Positions 16,048 to 26,000 of a DNA stretch of 64,000 nucleotides are shown in pieces; within the stretch, counting starts at the first letter, position 1, and each line of letters starts with the position of its first letter. A program made the translations under genes and the position numbers. The stretch covers positions 3,924 through 67,923 of the forward strand of contig NZ_JACOOY010000019.1 of assembly GCF_014287705.1 (NCBI RefSeq), in the 5' to 3' direction. The notes beneath the pieces were generated by a model that was not told the DNA's origin, did not search any database, and saw only the letters and a list, made by a program, of their open reading frames with translations. This DNA comes from Dorea_D hominis (GTDB lineage: Bacteria > Bacillota > Clostridia > Lachnospirales > Lachnospiraceae).

Positions 16048-17220
16048 TTATTTTATTTTGTCTTTTACAACAGACACCGCTTTATCAAGCTGATTGTCTG
16101 CCTTTGGATCTTTGGCATTATATTTATATTCGATCTTTACATCCGGCGTGATTCCTTTGCCATCAATGTTGCGGCCTTTCGGTGTAAAATACTCGGATGT
16201 CGTTAATTTTACGCAGGTGCCATCTTTCAGATCAAACAGATTCTGTACCACACCTTTTCCGTAAGTTTGTGTTCCTATAATCTCAGCTTTGCCATAATCC
16301 TGTACTGCTCCGGCAAAAATCTCTGATGCGCTTGCGCTCTGACCATTTACCAGCACAGACATCGGAAGGTTTAACCGGTGTTTTTCATCCGATGTATATT
16401 CTTCCTTCTTTCCATTCTTATCCTTCGTGTAAACGATCAGTCCTTTTGGGAGGATGCTGTCAAGAATATCACACACCGTAGAGAGACTTCCTCCCGGATT
16501 GTTTCTTAAATCTACGACCAGTCCTTCTATATTCTTCTTTTGCAGCTGTTTCAATGCTTTTGCGAACTGAGCACCTGTCACAGAATCAAACTCTGAAATG
16601 GAAATATATCCAATCTGATTTTCCAGCACTTTATATTTCACTGTCTCAACATTGATCACGTCACGTGTAGCTGTCACTTTAATCTTATCACTGTTCGTTC
16701 CACGAAGCAGTGTCAGATTGACCTTTGTTCCTTTTTTACCTTTGATCCACGAAACAACTTTGTCCAGATCTTTTCCTGTCACCGTTTTCTCTTCTACTCG
16801 GTACAAGATATCTCCAGCCTTAATTCCTGCTTTCTTTGCCGGCGAATCATCGTATACCTGTGTGATCGTGATCACTCCGCTGCTGGCATCCTGCGTCATA
16901 ACAGCACCGATACCACTGAAAGAACCATCCAGGCTTTCCGACAACTCTTTTGTTTCCTTTTTGTCGTAATAAGCAGAATACTGGTCCCCTAGTCCTTCTA
17001 CATAGCCTTTGTAAATGCCTTCATTGAGATCTTTCTCTTTTATGTCATGCAGATATGTCTCATCAATCAGTTTTTTCAAATAAGATAACTTCGTCTCTGT
17101 ATCAGATGATATGATTCCTTCATTGATATGCTGCAGTCCACAGGCTGCAAGGCTCACAACTAATAATGTCAGAAGGGCGCCCGTAAGCGCCCCTTTTATA
17201 AATCCTTTTTTATGTTCCAC
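16048..17220 (-). CDS. S41 family carboxy-terminal processing protease (CtpA-like)
   Basis: A 390-residue membrane-anchored protease. Residues 11-30 are a hydrophobic signal anchor ending near AACG. A PDZ domain spans about 95-180 (SGVITITQVYDDSPAKKAGI, GDILYRVEEK). The S41 core has the catalytic Ser in VNGQSASASEIFAG and the Lys in GTQTYGKGVVQ, about 25 residues apart as usual. It lies 16 bases after the M23 hydrolase gene. CtpA-type proteases cut wall hydrolases or their regulators outside the membrane, so the neighbour is a plausible substrate or partner; that is inference. Confidence 0.92.
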   Translation of the reverse strand: MEHKKGFIKGALTGALLTLLVVSLAACGLQHINEGIISSDTETKLSYLKKLIDETYLHDIKEKDLNEGIYKGYVEGLGDQYSAYYDKKETKELSESLDGSFSGIGAVMTQDASSGVITITQVYDDSPAKKAGIKAGDILYRVEEKTVTGKDLDKVVSWIKGKKGTKVNLTLLRGTNSDKIKVTATRDVINVETVKYKVLENQIGYISISEFDSVTGAQFAKALKQLQKKNIEGLVVDLRNNPGGSLSTVCDILDSILPKGLIVYTKDKNGKKEEYTSDEKHRLNLPMSVLVNGQSASASEIFAGAVQDYGKAEIIGTQTYGKGVVQNLFDLKDGTCVKLTTSEYFTPKGRNIDGKGITPDVKIEYKYNAKDPKADNQLDKAVSVVKDKIK

Positions 17221-17236
17221 AATCGTCAGTCCTATT

Positions 17237-18346
17237 CTATAAATATTTCAACGGGTTCACCGGTACTCCGCCGGACATAACCTGGAAATGCAGGTGTGGT
17301 CCTGTTGAATTACCCGTTGTTCCTACAATTGCTATATTCTGTCCTTTGCTTACTTTCTGCCCTGCCCGGACGTAAATCTTGTGGCAGTGCATATAGTAAG
17401 TAGATAATCCGTTTCCATGATTGATTACGATCAGGTTACCGGCTTTGCCACTGTATCCGGCAGATACTACAGTACCTCCTGCCGCCGCATAAATCGGCGT
17501 ACCGGTCGGCGCCGCAAAATCCATTCCTTTGTGATTTGTGCTGGCTCCGGCAAGTGGCTGTTCACGATATCCGAAATAACTGGATATGCGACTGTATCCC
17601 GGACAAGGATGTGTGAATGTTCCATTACCGGATACGACAGACGCACCCGCTCCGGGTGAATAAGAACTCGCTGCTTCCTGCTTCTTTCTTGCAGCATCTG
17701 CCGCTGCCTGTTCAAGCGCGCTCAGCTTGCTTGCATTCTTTTTAATATCCTTTTGGATTCCGGCAATCTCATTCTTCTTATCCGAAAGCATCTGTTTTAC
17801 AGTACTCTGCTTTGCGATCAGATTATCCTGCATCTTTTCCAGTTCGGCATTCTCTTTTTTCAGGACTTCTTCCTGCGCCTGCACATTCTTTACAACTTTC
17901 TGGAACTTTTTCAACATAGTTCTGTCATATGAAGAAATCGTCGATATGTACTCTGCATTATTCAGAAAGTCACTCAACGACTTCGACTGGCAAAGAATCT
18001 CGATGAATTTAGCATTGCCATTCTCATACATATATTTGATACGTTTCTTCATGTCTTCATACTGATTGTCTTCATCTACCTGCGCAATCAGTAGTTCATC
18101 TTCTTTTTTACTGATCTCATCTTCTTTGGCAGTGATCTTCTTCTTTGTTGTTTCCATCTCATCCAATACAGATTCCAACTGCTCCAGAAGTTTTTTCTTC
18201 TCTGCTACTGCCTCTTTTTTCTTCGACTGTAACACCTGCGCTTTTTTCTTAGCGGCACTAATCTTTGATGCCTGTGCCTGCCCTGTCATGCTGAAGCACA
18301 GAACACATACCAATAACAGACTGAGGATTCTTTTTCTCTTCTTCAT
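17237..18346 (-). CDS. Coiled-coil M23 murein hydrolase (EnvC/PcsB-like partner of FtsEX)
   Basis: A 369-residue secreted protein. Residues 1-26 are a signal peptide (KRKRILSLLLVCVLCF, cleavage near AQAS). Residues 27-215 form a long coiled coil rich in Lys, Glu and Leu with a break near 100-130. Residues about 240-369 are a LytM/M23 zinc peptidase with the motifs HKGMDFAAPTGTPIYA and GPHLHFQV, so the catalytic residues are intact. The gene follows ftsEX directly. By analogy with EnvC, PcsB and RipC, FtsX probably binds the coiled coil and opens the enzyme during division. Confidence 0.92.
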   Translation of the reverse strand: MKKRKRILSLLLVCVLCFSMTGQAQASKISAAKKKAQVLQSKKKEAVAEKKKLLEQLESVLDEMETTKKKITAKEDEISKKEDELLIAQVDEDNQYEDMKKRIKYMYENGNAKFIEILCQSKSLSDFLNNAEYISTISSYDRTMLKKFQKVVKNVQAQEEVLKKENAELEKMQDNLIAKQSTVKQMLSDKKNEIAGIQKDIKKNASKLSALEQAAADAARKKQEAASSYSPGAGASVVSGNGTFTHPCPGYSRISSYFGYREQPLAGASTNHKGMDFAAPTGTPIYAAAGGTVVSAGYSGKAGNLIVINHGNGLSTYYMHCHKIYVRAGQKVSKGQNIAIVGTTGNSTGPHLHFQVMSGGVPVNPLKYL

Positions 18347-18425
18347 CTGTGTCTCCCTTATTAATTACACCCTTGTGCTATCTGAAGAACCTGTCACTGA
18401 CAGCTTCTTTCGTACGCTAAAGCAA

Positions 18426-19334
18426 CTAAACTTTCAGATGTTTGCGGATTGTAAATGTACTTCCAAGGAAACCGATACCTACTCCAAGAGCAATACCGAC
18501 CGGTAAAAGTGTACGGTATACTCTCATTACCGGGAGGAAGTCCACGATATTATTCAGCAGACTGTATCTTGTCATCACATAGCTTACTGCTTTATCATAC
18601 ATAAAATATAACATTACCAGTGGAATGATCGCACCGATCACACCAATCAGAAGACCTTCAAATACGAACGGTGCCCGCACAAAACCGTCCTTCGCTCCGA
18701 TGTATTTCATGATCGCAATCTCTTCCCGTCTTACTGTAATACCCATTGTTACTGTATTACTGATCAGAAAGATAGATACAGCCAGCAGGATCAAAATAAT
18801 CGCTGCCGAAATGATACCAACCAGTTTGTTCACACTTGTCAGAGTCTTGGCAACCGTATCTGACTTGTTGACTTTCCGCACACCGTCCAGTTTCTCTGCA
18901 TAAGATACGACCTGTTTCTGCTTGGATACATCTGACATGTATACTTCATAGTTGTCTGAATTTGCCAGTGGATTATCATTTTTAAATCCCTCTGCCGCTT
19001 CTTTGGAATCTCCGAAGTAGTCATCCTGGAACTTATTCCATGCTTCTTCTGCACTGATATAGTTCACTTCCAGAACACCGTCTTCCTTCTTCAGATCCTC
19101 TCCGATCTTATCTTTCTGTTCCTGTGTTGCATCCTCGCTAAAAAATACTGTAATTGCAACTCCCTGCTCTGCTTTGTCTACAATGTAATTAAAGTTCATT
19201 ACAATCGAATAGAATAATCCAAAGAGGAAAATACAAGCTGACATCGTTGCAATGGATGCCATGGAGAACATCTTATTTCTGCCGATGTTCTTCACGCCCT
19301 GTTTCATCGAATATCCAAATGTACTAATTCTCAT
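18426..19334 (-). CDS. ftsX: Cell division protein FtsX
   Basis: The permease-like half of FtsEX, 302 residues. It has an N-terminal membrane helix (MFSMASIATMSACIFLFGLF), a large outer loop of about 130 residues that would contact the hydrolase, then three membrane helices near the C-terminus. I set the start at the ATG at 19334, which has GGTGG upstream and the usual beginning MRISTFGYSMKQGVKNIGRN; a longer frame exists but has no support. It overlaps ftsE by 11 bases. Confidence 0.94.
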   Translation of the reverse strand: MRISTFGYSMKQGVKNIGRNKMFSMASIATMSACIFLFGLFYSIVMNFNYIVDKAEQGVAITVFFSEDATQEQKDKIGEDLKKEDGVLEVNYISAEEAWNKFQDDYFGDSKEAAEGFKNDNPLANSDNYEVYMSDVSKQKQVVSYAEKLDGVRKVNKSDTVAKTLTSVNKLVGIISAAIILILLAVSIFLISNTVTMGITVRREEIAIMKYIGAKDGFVRAPFVFEGLLIGVIGAIIPLVMLYFMYDKAVSYVMTRYSLLNNIVDFLPVMRVYRTLLPVGIALGVGIGFLGSTFTIRKHLKV

Positions 19335-20010
19335 TATTATACCCACCTTTTTTCTCGTCGCTGACGATGACACCCTTCTTCATCGTTACAACGCGCTTTT
19401 TCATCTCGTTTACAATCTCCTGGTTATGTGTAACAACAAGTACAGTTGTTCCACGGTCATTCGCCTCTTCAAGAAGCTTCATGATTTCCCATGAGTTCGT
19501 CGGATCGAGATTACCAGTAGGCTCATCCGCCAGAAGGATTGCCGGTTCATTCACAATTGCTCTCGCGATTGCAACACGCTGCTGCTCTCCACCGGATAAT
19601 TCCTTCGGGAATGATTTGTACTTCTGTGCAAGTCCTACAAGGGACAGCGCAGCCGGCACTTTTTTCTTAATGATTCTTGTCGATGTCTCGGTTACTCTCT
19701 GGGCAAACGCAATATTCTCATAGATATTTCTATCCTTCAAAAGGCGGAAATCCTGAAATACAACGCCCAGTTTTCTCCGGTACAACGGAATCTTTTTATG
19801 TTTCATGCGGTTCAGATTATGTCCATTTACAATGATCGTGCCTGAAGTAGGATCTAACTCCTTCATGATCAGACGAATCAGAGTAGACTTACCGGAACCA
19901 CTGTCTCCAACAATAAAGACAAATTCGCCCTGTTCAATCTTAAGATTGATACCATTAAGGGCTGCAACCCCTTTTGAGTACTCTTTCGTTACTTCTCTTA
20001 ATTCAATCAT
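19324..20010 (-). CDS. ftsE: Cell division ATP-binding protein FtsE
   Basis: A 228-residue ABC ATPase that powers FtsX. Walker A is GDSGSGKST (35-43), the signature is LSGGEQQRVAIARA, and Walker B is ILLADEPTGNLDP. The Q-loop reads LGVVFQDFRLL, typical of FtsE. It is the first gene of ftsE-ftsX-M23-ctpA. Confidence 0.96.
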   Translation of the reverse strand: MIELREVTKEYSKGVAALNGINLKIEQGEFVFIVGDSGSGKSTLIRLIMKELDPTSGTIIVNGHNLNRMKHKKIPLYRRKLGVVFQDFRLLKDRNIYENIAFAQRVTETSTRIIKKKVPAALSLVGLAQKYKSFPKELSGGEQQRVAIARAIVNEPAILLADEPTGNLDPTNSWEIMKLLEEANDRGTTVLVVTHNQEIVNEMKKRVVTMKKGVIVSDEKKGGYNNEN

Positions 20011-20041
20011 ATGTTCCTCCTAATTATTATACTCCAGCAAT

Positions 20042-21130
20042 TTAATATTCCAGCGACTCCATATATTTCATGTATTTTACAACCATCAATGCAATCTTGA
20101 ATGTAATAGCATCCTCGAATACACGAAGATCAAGTCCCGTACTTTTCTGAAGTTTATCCAAACGGTAAACTAAAGTATTACGGTGAATATAGAGCTGTCT
20201 TGAAGTCTCTGACACGTTGAGGTTATTCTCAAAGAACTTATTGATCGTAGTCAATGTTTCCTCATCAAAATCATCCGGTGATTTCCCCTCAAAAATCTCA
20301 CGGATAAACATCTTGCACAGAGGAATCGGAAGCTGATAGATCAGTCGCCCAATGCCAAGCGCACTGTATGCGATAATATTCTTCTCACCAAAAAAGATCT
20401 TACCCACATCAAGCGCCAGTTTGGCTTCTTTGTAAGACTTCGATACTTCTTTGATGTCACTGACAACCGTACCATATGCGATCAGAATGTCCTCTTCTCC
20501 GTCATTGCGGAGCAGATTATAGAAATTCTGCGCAATCCTCTCCAATTCTGCATGTCCGTCATTCGGCTCCAGTTCCTTCACAACTATAATATTCTTCTCA
20601 TCTACCGCTGTTACAAAATCCTTGGCTTTACCGCCAAGAAGTGAGCGCACATTATCAAGGGCACTGCTGTCCTTCTCGTGTTTTGTCTCAATAATAAAGA
20701 TAACACGTCTTACTTCCGTGTCAATATGTAATTTTTTGGCACGATTGTAAATATCCACCAACAACAGGTTATCAAGCAACAGGTTCTTTATGAAATTGTC
20801 TTTGTCAAACCGTTCTTTATATGCTACCAGAAGATTCTGGATCTGGAACACTGCGATCTTGCCCACCATATAGACATCTTCTCCGCCGCCGTTCGCGAGC
20901 AGGATATATTCCAGTTGGTGTTCATCAAAGATCTTAAAGAACTGATATCCCTGTACTACCTGACTGTCTGCCGGAGATTCCACAAAAGACAGAATCTCGT
21001 CTTCGTAATTCTCCTGTTTTGAAAATGTACTTGCAAGGGCCTTACCATCTGTATCCATAATACAAAAGTCAATTCTAGTAATCCCTTTCAATCCTTCAAT
21101 CGTGTTTTGAAGTATTTGATTAGATATCAT
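20042..21130 (-). CDS. CdaR/PucR family transcription regulator
   Basis: A 362-residue protein. The first 120 residues look like a sugar-diacid-recognition sensor (CdaR). A GGDEF-like PucR segment spans roughly 130-270. The C-terminal 65 residues are the PucR-type helix-turn-helix (LNVSETSRQLYIHRNTLVYRLDKLQKSTGLDLR). Such proteins activate genes for sugar acids or related compounds, and the true effector is unknown. It sits 31 bases upstream of ftsE on the same strand. Confidence 0.88.
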   Translation of the reverse strand: MISNQILQNTIEGLKGITRIDFCIMDTDGKALASTFSKQENYEDEILSFVESPADSQVVQGYQFFKIFDEHQLEYILLANGGGEDVYMVGKIAVFQIQNLLVAYKERFDKDNFIKNLLLDNLLLVDIYNRAKKLHIDTEVRRVIFIIETKHEKDSSALDNVRSLLGGKAKDFVTAVDEKNIIVVKELEPNDGHAELERIAQNFYNLLRNDGEEDILIAYGTVVSDIKEVSKSYKEAKLALDVGKIFFGEKNIIAYSALGIGRLIYQLPIPLCKMFIREIFEGKSPDDFDEETLTTINKFFENNLNVSETSRQLYIHRNTLVYRLDKLQKSTGLDLRVFEDAITFKIALMVVKYMKYMESLEY

Positions 21131-21243
21131 AGGTTATCTCCTCCACTCATTTCAATATGCATTTTCTACAACAAAATTACTCTATCTTAAGTGAATTTGC
21201 ATATTACTAGACCTATATTAATATATATCAACAAAAAAATAAA

Positions 21244-21274
21244 GAGGAAATCACAATTTTTTGTTGATTTCCTC
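21244..21274 (-). terminator. Terminator after the GT26 gene
   Basis: A perfect 10-bp stem (GAGGAAATCA at 21244-21253 with TGATTTCCTC at 21265-21274). On the minus strand it runs into a T-rich stretch. The rest of the 173-bp spacer should hold the promoter of the CdaR gene. Confidence 0.75.
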
Positions 21275-21303
21275 ACTTTTTTCTTTCTGTATCTGTATGT
21301 CTT

Positions 21304-22002
21304 TTAAATGTCTGCCCCGACATTCCTGTCGCTCTCTGCCTTTTGCTTTTCCATCTCTTTTCTGAAAATTCTCCGGGTAAAGAATCGGGTGACTTTTTCC
21401 TTTCCAAAGCTGGTCTCTTTCCACGGCGGAGCTGCTTTTCCCATACCGAAAAGAATTCTCGTATTGAGAAGTGCTCTGTTCTTTGCCGCAAAATCTTCCT
21501 GAAGCGGCGAACATAACATAGAAAGTACACAGTCTGTCTCTGCACCATTGATCGCATTCACCAGCATATCATCCGCTCTGTTTTCTGCAGAGACTTTCGC
21601 CATCCCAACAATCTGGATTCCTCTATAATAGTGTTCCAGATATTGAAAAAATGCTTCTCCCTCTTCCTGTGTCTCAACAAGAAGATATACCCGCTTATGG
21701 TTCTTATGCAAATATCTCAGGAACATCTTCATAAATAAATGATTCTCTGTCTCCTGCAGACAACGCTTCTCTTCCACATCCGCTGCTTCCAGAATTGTCT
21801 TGTCTCCTGCCAACACAAGATCGAAACTTCTAAGCTGTTCCTTCGTCTCCTGCTGCAGATCTACATCCATCACTGCATCTACTGTAAGAAGTTCTACAAT
21901 ATTAACCGGATCAGACTCCATGTATCCGACCGCTTCTTTCATAGCTTCTTTGCCTGTGTAATTGTCTATATATATACCTAAAACATTAATCTTGCTGTCC
22001 AT
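21304..22002 (-). CDS. WecG/TagA/CpsF-like (GT26) glycosyltransferase, divergent
   Basis: A 232-residue protein with the outline of the GT26 family, which adds N-acetylmannosamine-type sugars to lipid-linked intermediates on the inner membrane face. It has INVLGIYIDNYTGKEAMKEA at the start, a probable catalytic Asp in LVLAGDKT (usually PDG or ADG), VYLLVETQEEGEAFFQYL, and SPLQEDFAAKN in place of the usual PKQE block. The C-terminal 45 residues are strongly basic and probably membrane-seeking. It is transcribed alone. The substrate is unknown, and the changed motifs lower certainty. Confidence 0.75.
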   Translation of the reverse strand: MDSKINVLGIYIDNYTGKEAMKEAVGYMESDPVNIVELLTVDAVMDVDLQQETKEQLRSFDLVLAGDKTILEAADVEEKRCLQETENHLFMKMFLRYLHKNHKRVYLLVETQEEGEAFFQYLEHYYRGIQIVGMAKVSAENRADDMLVNAINGAETDCVLSMLCSPLQEDFAAKNRALLNTRILFGMGKAAPPWKETSFGKEKVTRFFTRRIFRKEMEKQKAESDRNVGADI

Positions 22003-22056
22003 CTTCTCTGCACCCGCTATATCCCGAATCTTTTACTCTTCTAATCAAGCTTTTCG

Positions 22057-22085
22057 ATTATAGCAAAAGGGCTTTCTGTTTTCAA
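22057..22085 (-). promoter_or_regulatory. Sigma-A type promoter for the GT26 gene
   Basis: On the minus strand TTGAAA (22085-22080), 17 bases, then TATAAT (22062-22057). It lies 55 bases upstream of the start codon. Confidence 0.7.
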
Positions 22086-22138
22086 GCTTTCCCTGTAAAT
22101 GTTCATACTAATTAACATTCGTAATACTTTTGTTACTT

Positions 22139-22348
22139 TTACTCCTCTTTCACAGCGCTTTGCTGCTGCCGACGCCTGCGTCCTGCCAGCTTCCCGCCAA
22201 TCCGTCCGGTTTCCTTGGATGATAAAGATTTCCATCCCTCTGCCAGCACTTTATCAAGCAGTCCCAGCTCCTCTGCTACTTCATATTTCATTTTCTCTTC
22301 CGGCGTGATCTGATCCAGCCGTATCGGATCTTTCTTTTTTGCAGTCAT
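22139..22348 (-). CDS. Small acid-soluble spore protein, alpha/beta type
   Basis: A 69-residue protein. After a short charged start (MTAKKKDPIRLDQ) it has KYEVAEELGLLDKVLAEGW, followed by KSLSSKETGRIGGKLAGRRR. This matches the two conserved blocks of alpha/beta SASPs, which coat DNA in dormant spores. The YEVA segment corresponds to the site cut by the germination protease. The start is the ATG at 22348 with an AGGGG site; an upstream in-frame ATG lacks one. It indicates a spore-forming lineage. Confidence 0.8.
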   Translation of the reverse strand: MTAKKKDPIRLDQITPEEKMKYEVAEELGLLDKVLAEGWKSLSSKETGRIGGKLAGRRRRQQQSAVKEE

Positions 22349-22468
22349 AATATTACCCCTTTCATTATTTTGAAAGTATTTCCATAACATTTTTAAAATA
22401 TTCGTGTAATAACTTTTTTCTATAGTCTGCCAAAAAAGATTCTTATTAGTATGGAACTTATATACCGT

Positions 22469-22552
22469 GCTATAATAATGTCAGATAGAATTGTGGAATA
22501 CGAAGTACGGAACAATTCGTATGGCATCTTTTGACCCTGACATCATTATAGC
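22469..22552. repeat. Palindromic element R2 with 16-bp inverted ends
   Basis: The ends GCTATAATAATGTCAG (22469-22484) and CTGACATCATTATAGC (22537-22552) are inverted repeats with one mismatch. The middle holds a hairpin (GAATTGT with ACAATTC) that closely matches hairpin 3 of the element at 11125-11294. The element occupies the spacer between the divergent SASP and HD genes, ending 23 bases before the HD start codon. Each end carries a TATAAT box pointing inward, so it may also supply promoter sequence. No target-site duplication is clear. Confidence 0.65.
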
Positions 22553-22575
22553 AATAACATCCAGGAGGTATATAT

Positions 22576-23010
22576 ATGACACAGGAACAGGCATGGACAT
22601 TATTGAAAGAATATAATCAGGATGAATTTCATCTGGAACACGCAGACATTGTCGGAAAAACAATGCGCTATTTTGCAGAGAAACTTGGATATGGTGATGA
22701 GAAAGATTTCTGGGAAGTCGTAGGGATCCTGCACGACCTGGATTTTGAGAAATATCCGGATCAGCACTGCATCAAAGAGCAAGAAATCTTAAAAGAAAAT
22801 GGCGCAGATGAAAAAATCATCCACGCCACAGCAAGTCACGGTTATGCAATTACTGTTGACATACAACCGGAACACGAAATGGAAAAGGTGCTTTATGCCG
22901 TTGACGAGCTGACCGGACTGATCGGTGCAGTCGTTGTTATGCGACCGTCCAAAAGCGTTCAGGATCTGATTGCCCAGACCATCGAAGCGCTGAAAACATT
23001 CCGTCCTTAA
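22576..23010 (+). CDS. HD domain hydrolase, apparently shortened
   Basis: A 144-residue protein with HD-phosphohydrolase residues: His in FHLEHADIVG, the His-Asp pair in GILHDLDFEKYPDQH, a later His in TASHGYA and Asp in YAVDELTGLIGA. These enzymes act on nucleotides or related phosphates. From memory, close relatives run to about 185 residues, with roughly 40 residues between MRPSKSV and the last helix; here the two are joined directly, suggesting an in-frame deletion. A strong AGGAGG site precedes the ATG. It converges on addA with 21 bases between. Confidence 0.78.
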   Translation: MTQEQAWTLLKEYNQDEFHLEHADIVGKTMRYFAEKLGYGDEKDFWEVVGILHDLDFEKYPDQHCIKEQEILKENGADEKIIHATASHGYAITVDIQPEHEMEKVLYAVDELTGLIGAVVVMRPSKSVQDLIAQTIEALKTFRP

Positions 23011-23031
23011 TTGTAAACTTTTTATTTTCTT

Positions 23032-26000
23032 TTATGGCAGATGAATTTCTTCGCCAAGGGTAAAGGAATAGATGATCTTTTCTTTTACGGTTTTACCGGT
23101 CGCCTGTTCCAGTGCCCTGGCGTAGTAATCAAGCTGTCCATGATAACGTTCTACAAGTTCTCTGCTTTCACGGACACGGTCTGTCTTATAATCCAGCACA
23201 ACCAATCCGTCCTCTTCTTCAAAATACACATCTATGATTCCCTGAACAAGAACAAGTTCGCCTTCCTCTTCTTCCTTCCACAGATCCGTTGCCGGCACTC
23301 CGAGTACGAATGGCTGCTCTTTAAAGAGGCGGTTTTGTTTTGCACATGCCTGCATCCGTTTTCCGCTGTCTGTCTGTAAAAATTTCAAGAAATCCCGAAT
23401 GCAGACAGCCTTTCGCATCTCGTCCGTCATCTTCCCATCTTCTGTAAACTTCCTAAGGCAATTTTTCAGTTTCTCAGTATCATAGTCTTCTGCAAAATTC
23501 AGAAGCTCCAGTGCACGGTGATAAGCGGTACCTCTGGATGCTCCTGTAAGCGGCACCTCTTCCTCCATAAATTTCGGAAGGATCGGCTGCAGTTCCGTTT
23601 CTTCGTAAAGCTGCTCGCTGTCCTCCATTTCTCCGGATTCCTGTAAATAAATCCGTTTCTTTAATTCCGAAACGGAGAATTTCAACTTTCGTGTCTGGCT
23701 GTTTTCATATGGATATCTGTACGCAAACTGATTCCTAAGATTTTCATGCATCTCTTCATCATATACACGCTCTGTATCCCAGTCTTCCAGTACACTTCTT
23801 TCTATCTGACTCTTCACCTGCGCTTCTGCCTGTCCCGCAATGATGTCATACATATTCAGCACTTTCAGTCTGAGCGGTACAGACCGCGGAGCCCGTAATA
23901 CTGCCGGCAGTACAAAATCCCAGTACGTTGTCGCTTTGCTCAGACGTAGGAAATCAAATTTCATATCCGACTCTTCCTGCACACTTTCATATTCTGCCTG
24001 CTTCTTTTCCAGATTAGATATCGTTCCTGTGATGATCAATTTCTCTTTTGCCCTTGTATAGGCAACATAGAGAACTCGGAGTTCTTCTCCAAGCGAATCC
24101 AGTTTTTCTTCCTGCCGGATCGTTTTCTTTAACAGGCTCGCCCGCTTCGTCCGCTGCTTCAGGTCTACAACTTCCAGACCCACACCGAATTTAGAATTCA
24201 AAACAACACGGCTGTTAATATCCTGCATGTTAAATCGTTTCCCCATACCGGCTACAAATACAACTGGAAATTCCAGTCCTTTACTTTTATGGATTGTCAT
24301 AAGACGTACAGTATCTGCCTGCTCTTCCTCGACATTCGCCTCTCCATAATCCACTTCATATTTCTGCAGCTGTTCCATATAGCGCACAAAATGAAACAGC
24401 CCTTTGTAACTGGTGCTTTCAAAAGCTTTCGCCTTTTCCATCAGCATATCAATATTGGCTTTTCTCTGGATACCTCCCGGCATTGCTGACATATACATTG
24501 CATATCCGGTATCATCCAACACACGCTGTAATAATTCATGCATCGGTGTATACGGCACGATCTCACGAATTTTCTCCATCACCGAAAAGCAGTTTTCCAG
24601 TTTGTCTCTAAGCTCTTCTTCCGTTCCTTCTGCTCGGTATCTGCGCACTGTTTCATAAAATGGTTCTTCCGGACATGAGCTACGAATCAGTGCAAGCTCT
24701 TTTGCACTGCATCCACCGATTGGTGACGTCAACACTGCCGTCAGTGGCAGATCCTGTCTTGCATTATCCAGCACACGCAGATAGTCCAACAGTACTCCGA
24801 TCTCCTGTGTGGCAAAATATCCTTCTTTTGTTCCCGCAAACGCCGGGATTCCTTCCTGCCCGAGGATTTCCACAAATACATCTGAAAATCCTCTCGAACT
24901 TCTTGTCAGGATCACAATATCGCGGTACTGAAGCGGGCGAAGTTTTCCACTCTCTTTATCTGTCACGCGGAAGTTATCCTCCATCATGGAACGGATTTTC
25001 CCCGCAATTGCTCTTGCTTCTATCTCCCTTTCATTGATCCCTTTTACTTTCTTATGATCATTGTCGCGAATATCAGTATCGACAACAAGCACTTCCGTCG
25101 CATTTTCTCCGGTCTTTTTATAGTCAGCTCCTACATTTAGCGCTGCATCGTCGTCATAGTCGATCCCTCCTAAATTTTCCGTCATAATCTGACGGAAAAT
25201 AAAATTCACACTGTCCAACACTTCCTTACGGCTTCGGAAATTCTTATGCAGATCGATCCGCTGTTTTTTACTTTCGTATTTATTGTATGTATTATATTTA
25301 TCCATGAAAATCTCCGGTCTGGACAGACGGAAACGATAAATACTCTGCTTTACATCACCAACCATGAAAATATTATACTTATCTTCCCATATTGTAGAAA
25401 CACTTGTAAGAAGCGCTTCCTGGATTAGATTGCTGTCCTGGTATTCATCGATCATGATTTCCACAAACTGTCTCTGGTACTCTTTTGCGATCGATGACGG
25501 CACAAGTCTGCCATCCTTTTCTTCTGTCAGAATCTGCAGGGCATACTGCTCCATATCGGAAAAATCAATCATATTTTTGCTTCGTTTTTTCTCTTCAAAG
25601 CGATCTGCAAATTTGCATACCAGATCTGCCAGTTCTTCCATCATCGGCGCACTGGCATTTAAGTCTTCCAGCAATTTAAAAGACGGTGCATAGAAGAACT
25701 GCTCTTTCATTTCTTTTATGATCTTCTTTGCCGTATCTCTTAAATATTTTACCTGGTTTGCTTTATTCTCAGATACGTTTTCATCTCTGTTGCCCGGAAG
25801 CCTTGTCCATTTATAATCCTTGTCCAGCACCGTTGACATCTCAAGAAATGTATCTTTTGATCTTAAACTTTGAATCAACTGCGAATCATTTACCAGCGCC
25901 GTCTCATACATATATGGTCCATCAGCTTCTCCGGTACAGATCTTCATTGCCTGCCGAATTTTATTCGCCGCATCCTTAAGATAACGGCTCACCTGATCTT

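Noticed and set aside
22469..22552. Element R2 as an insertion with target-site duplication
   Set aside because: Flanking bases do not show a convincing direct duplication, so mobility is not claimed.
23011..23031. Terminator between the HD gene and addA
   Set aside because: The 21-base gap has T-rich sequence but no stem.
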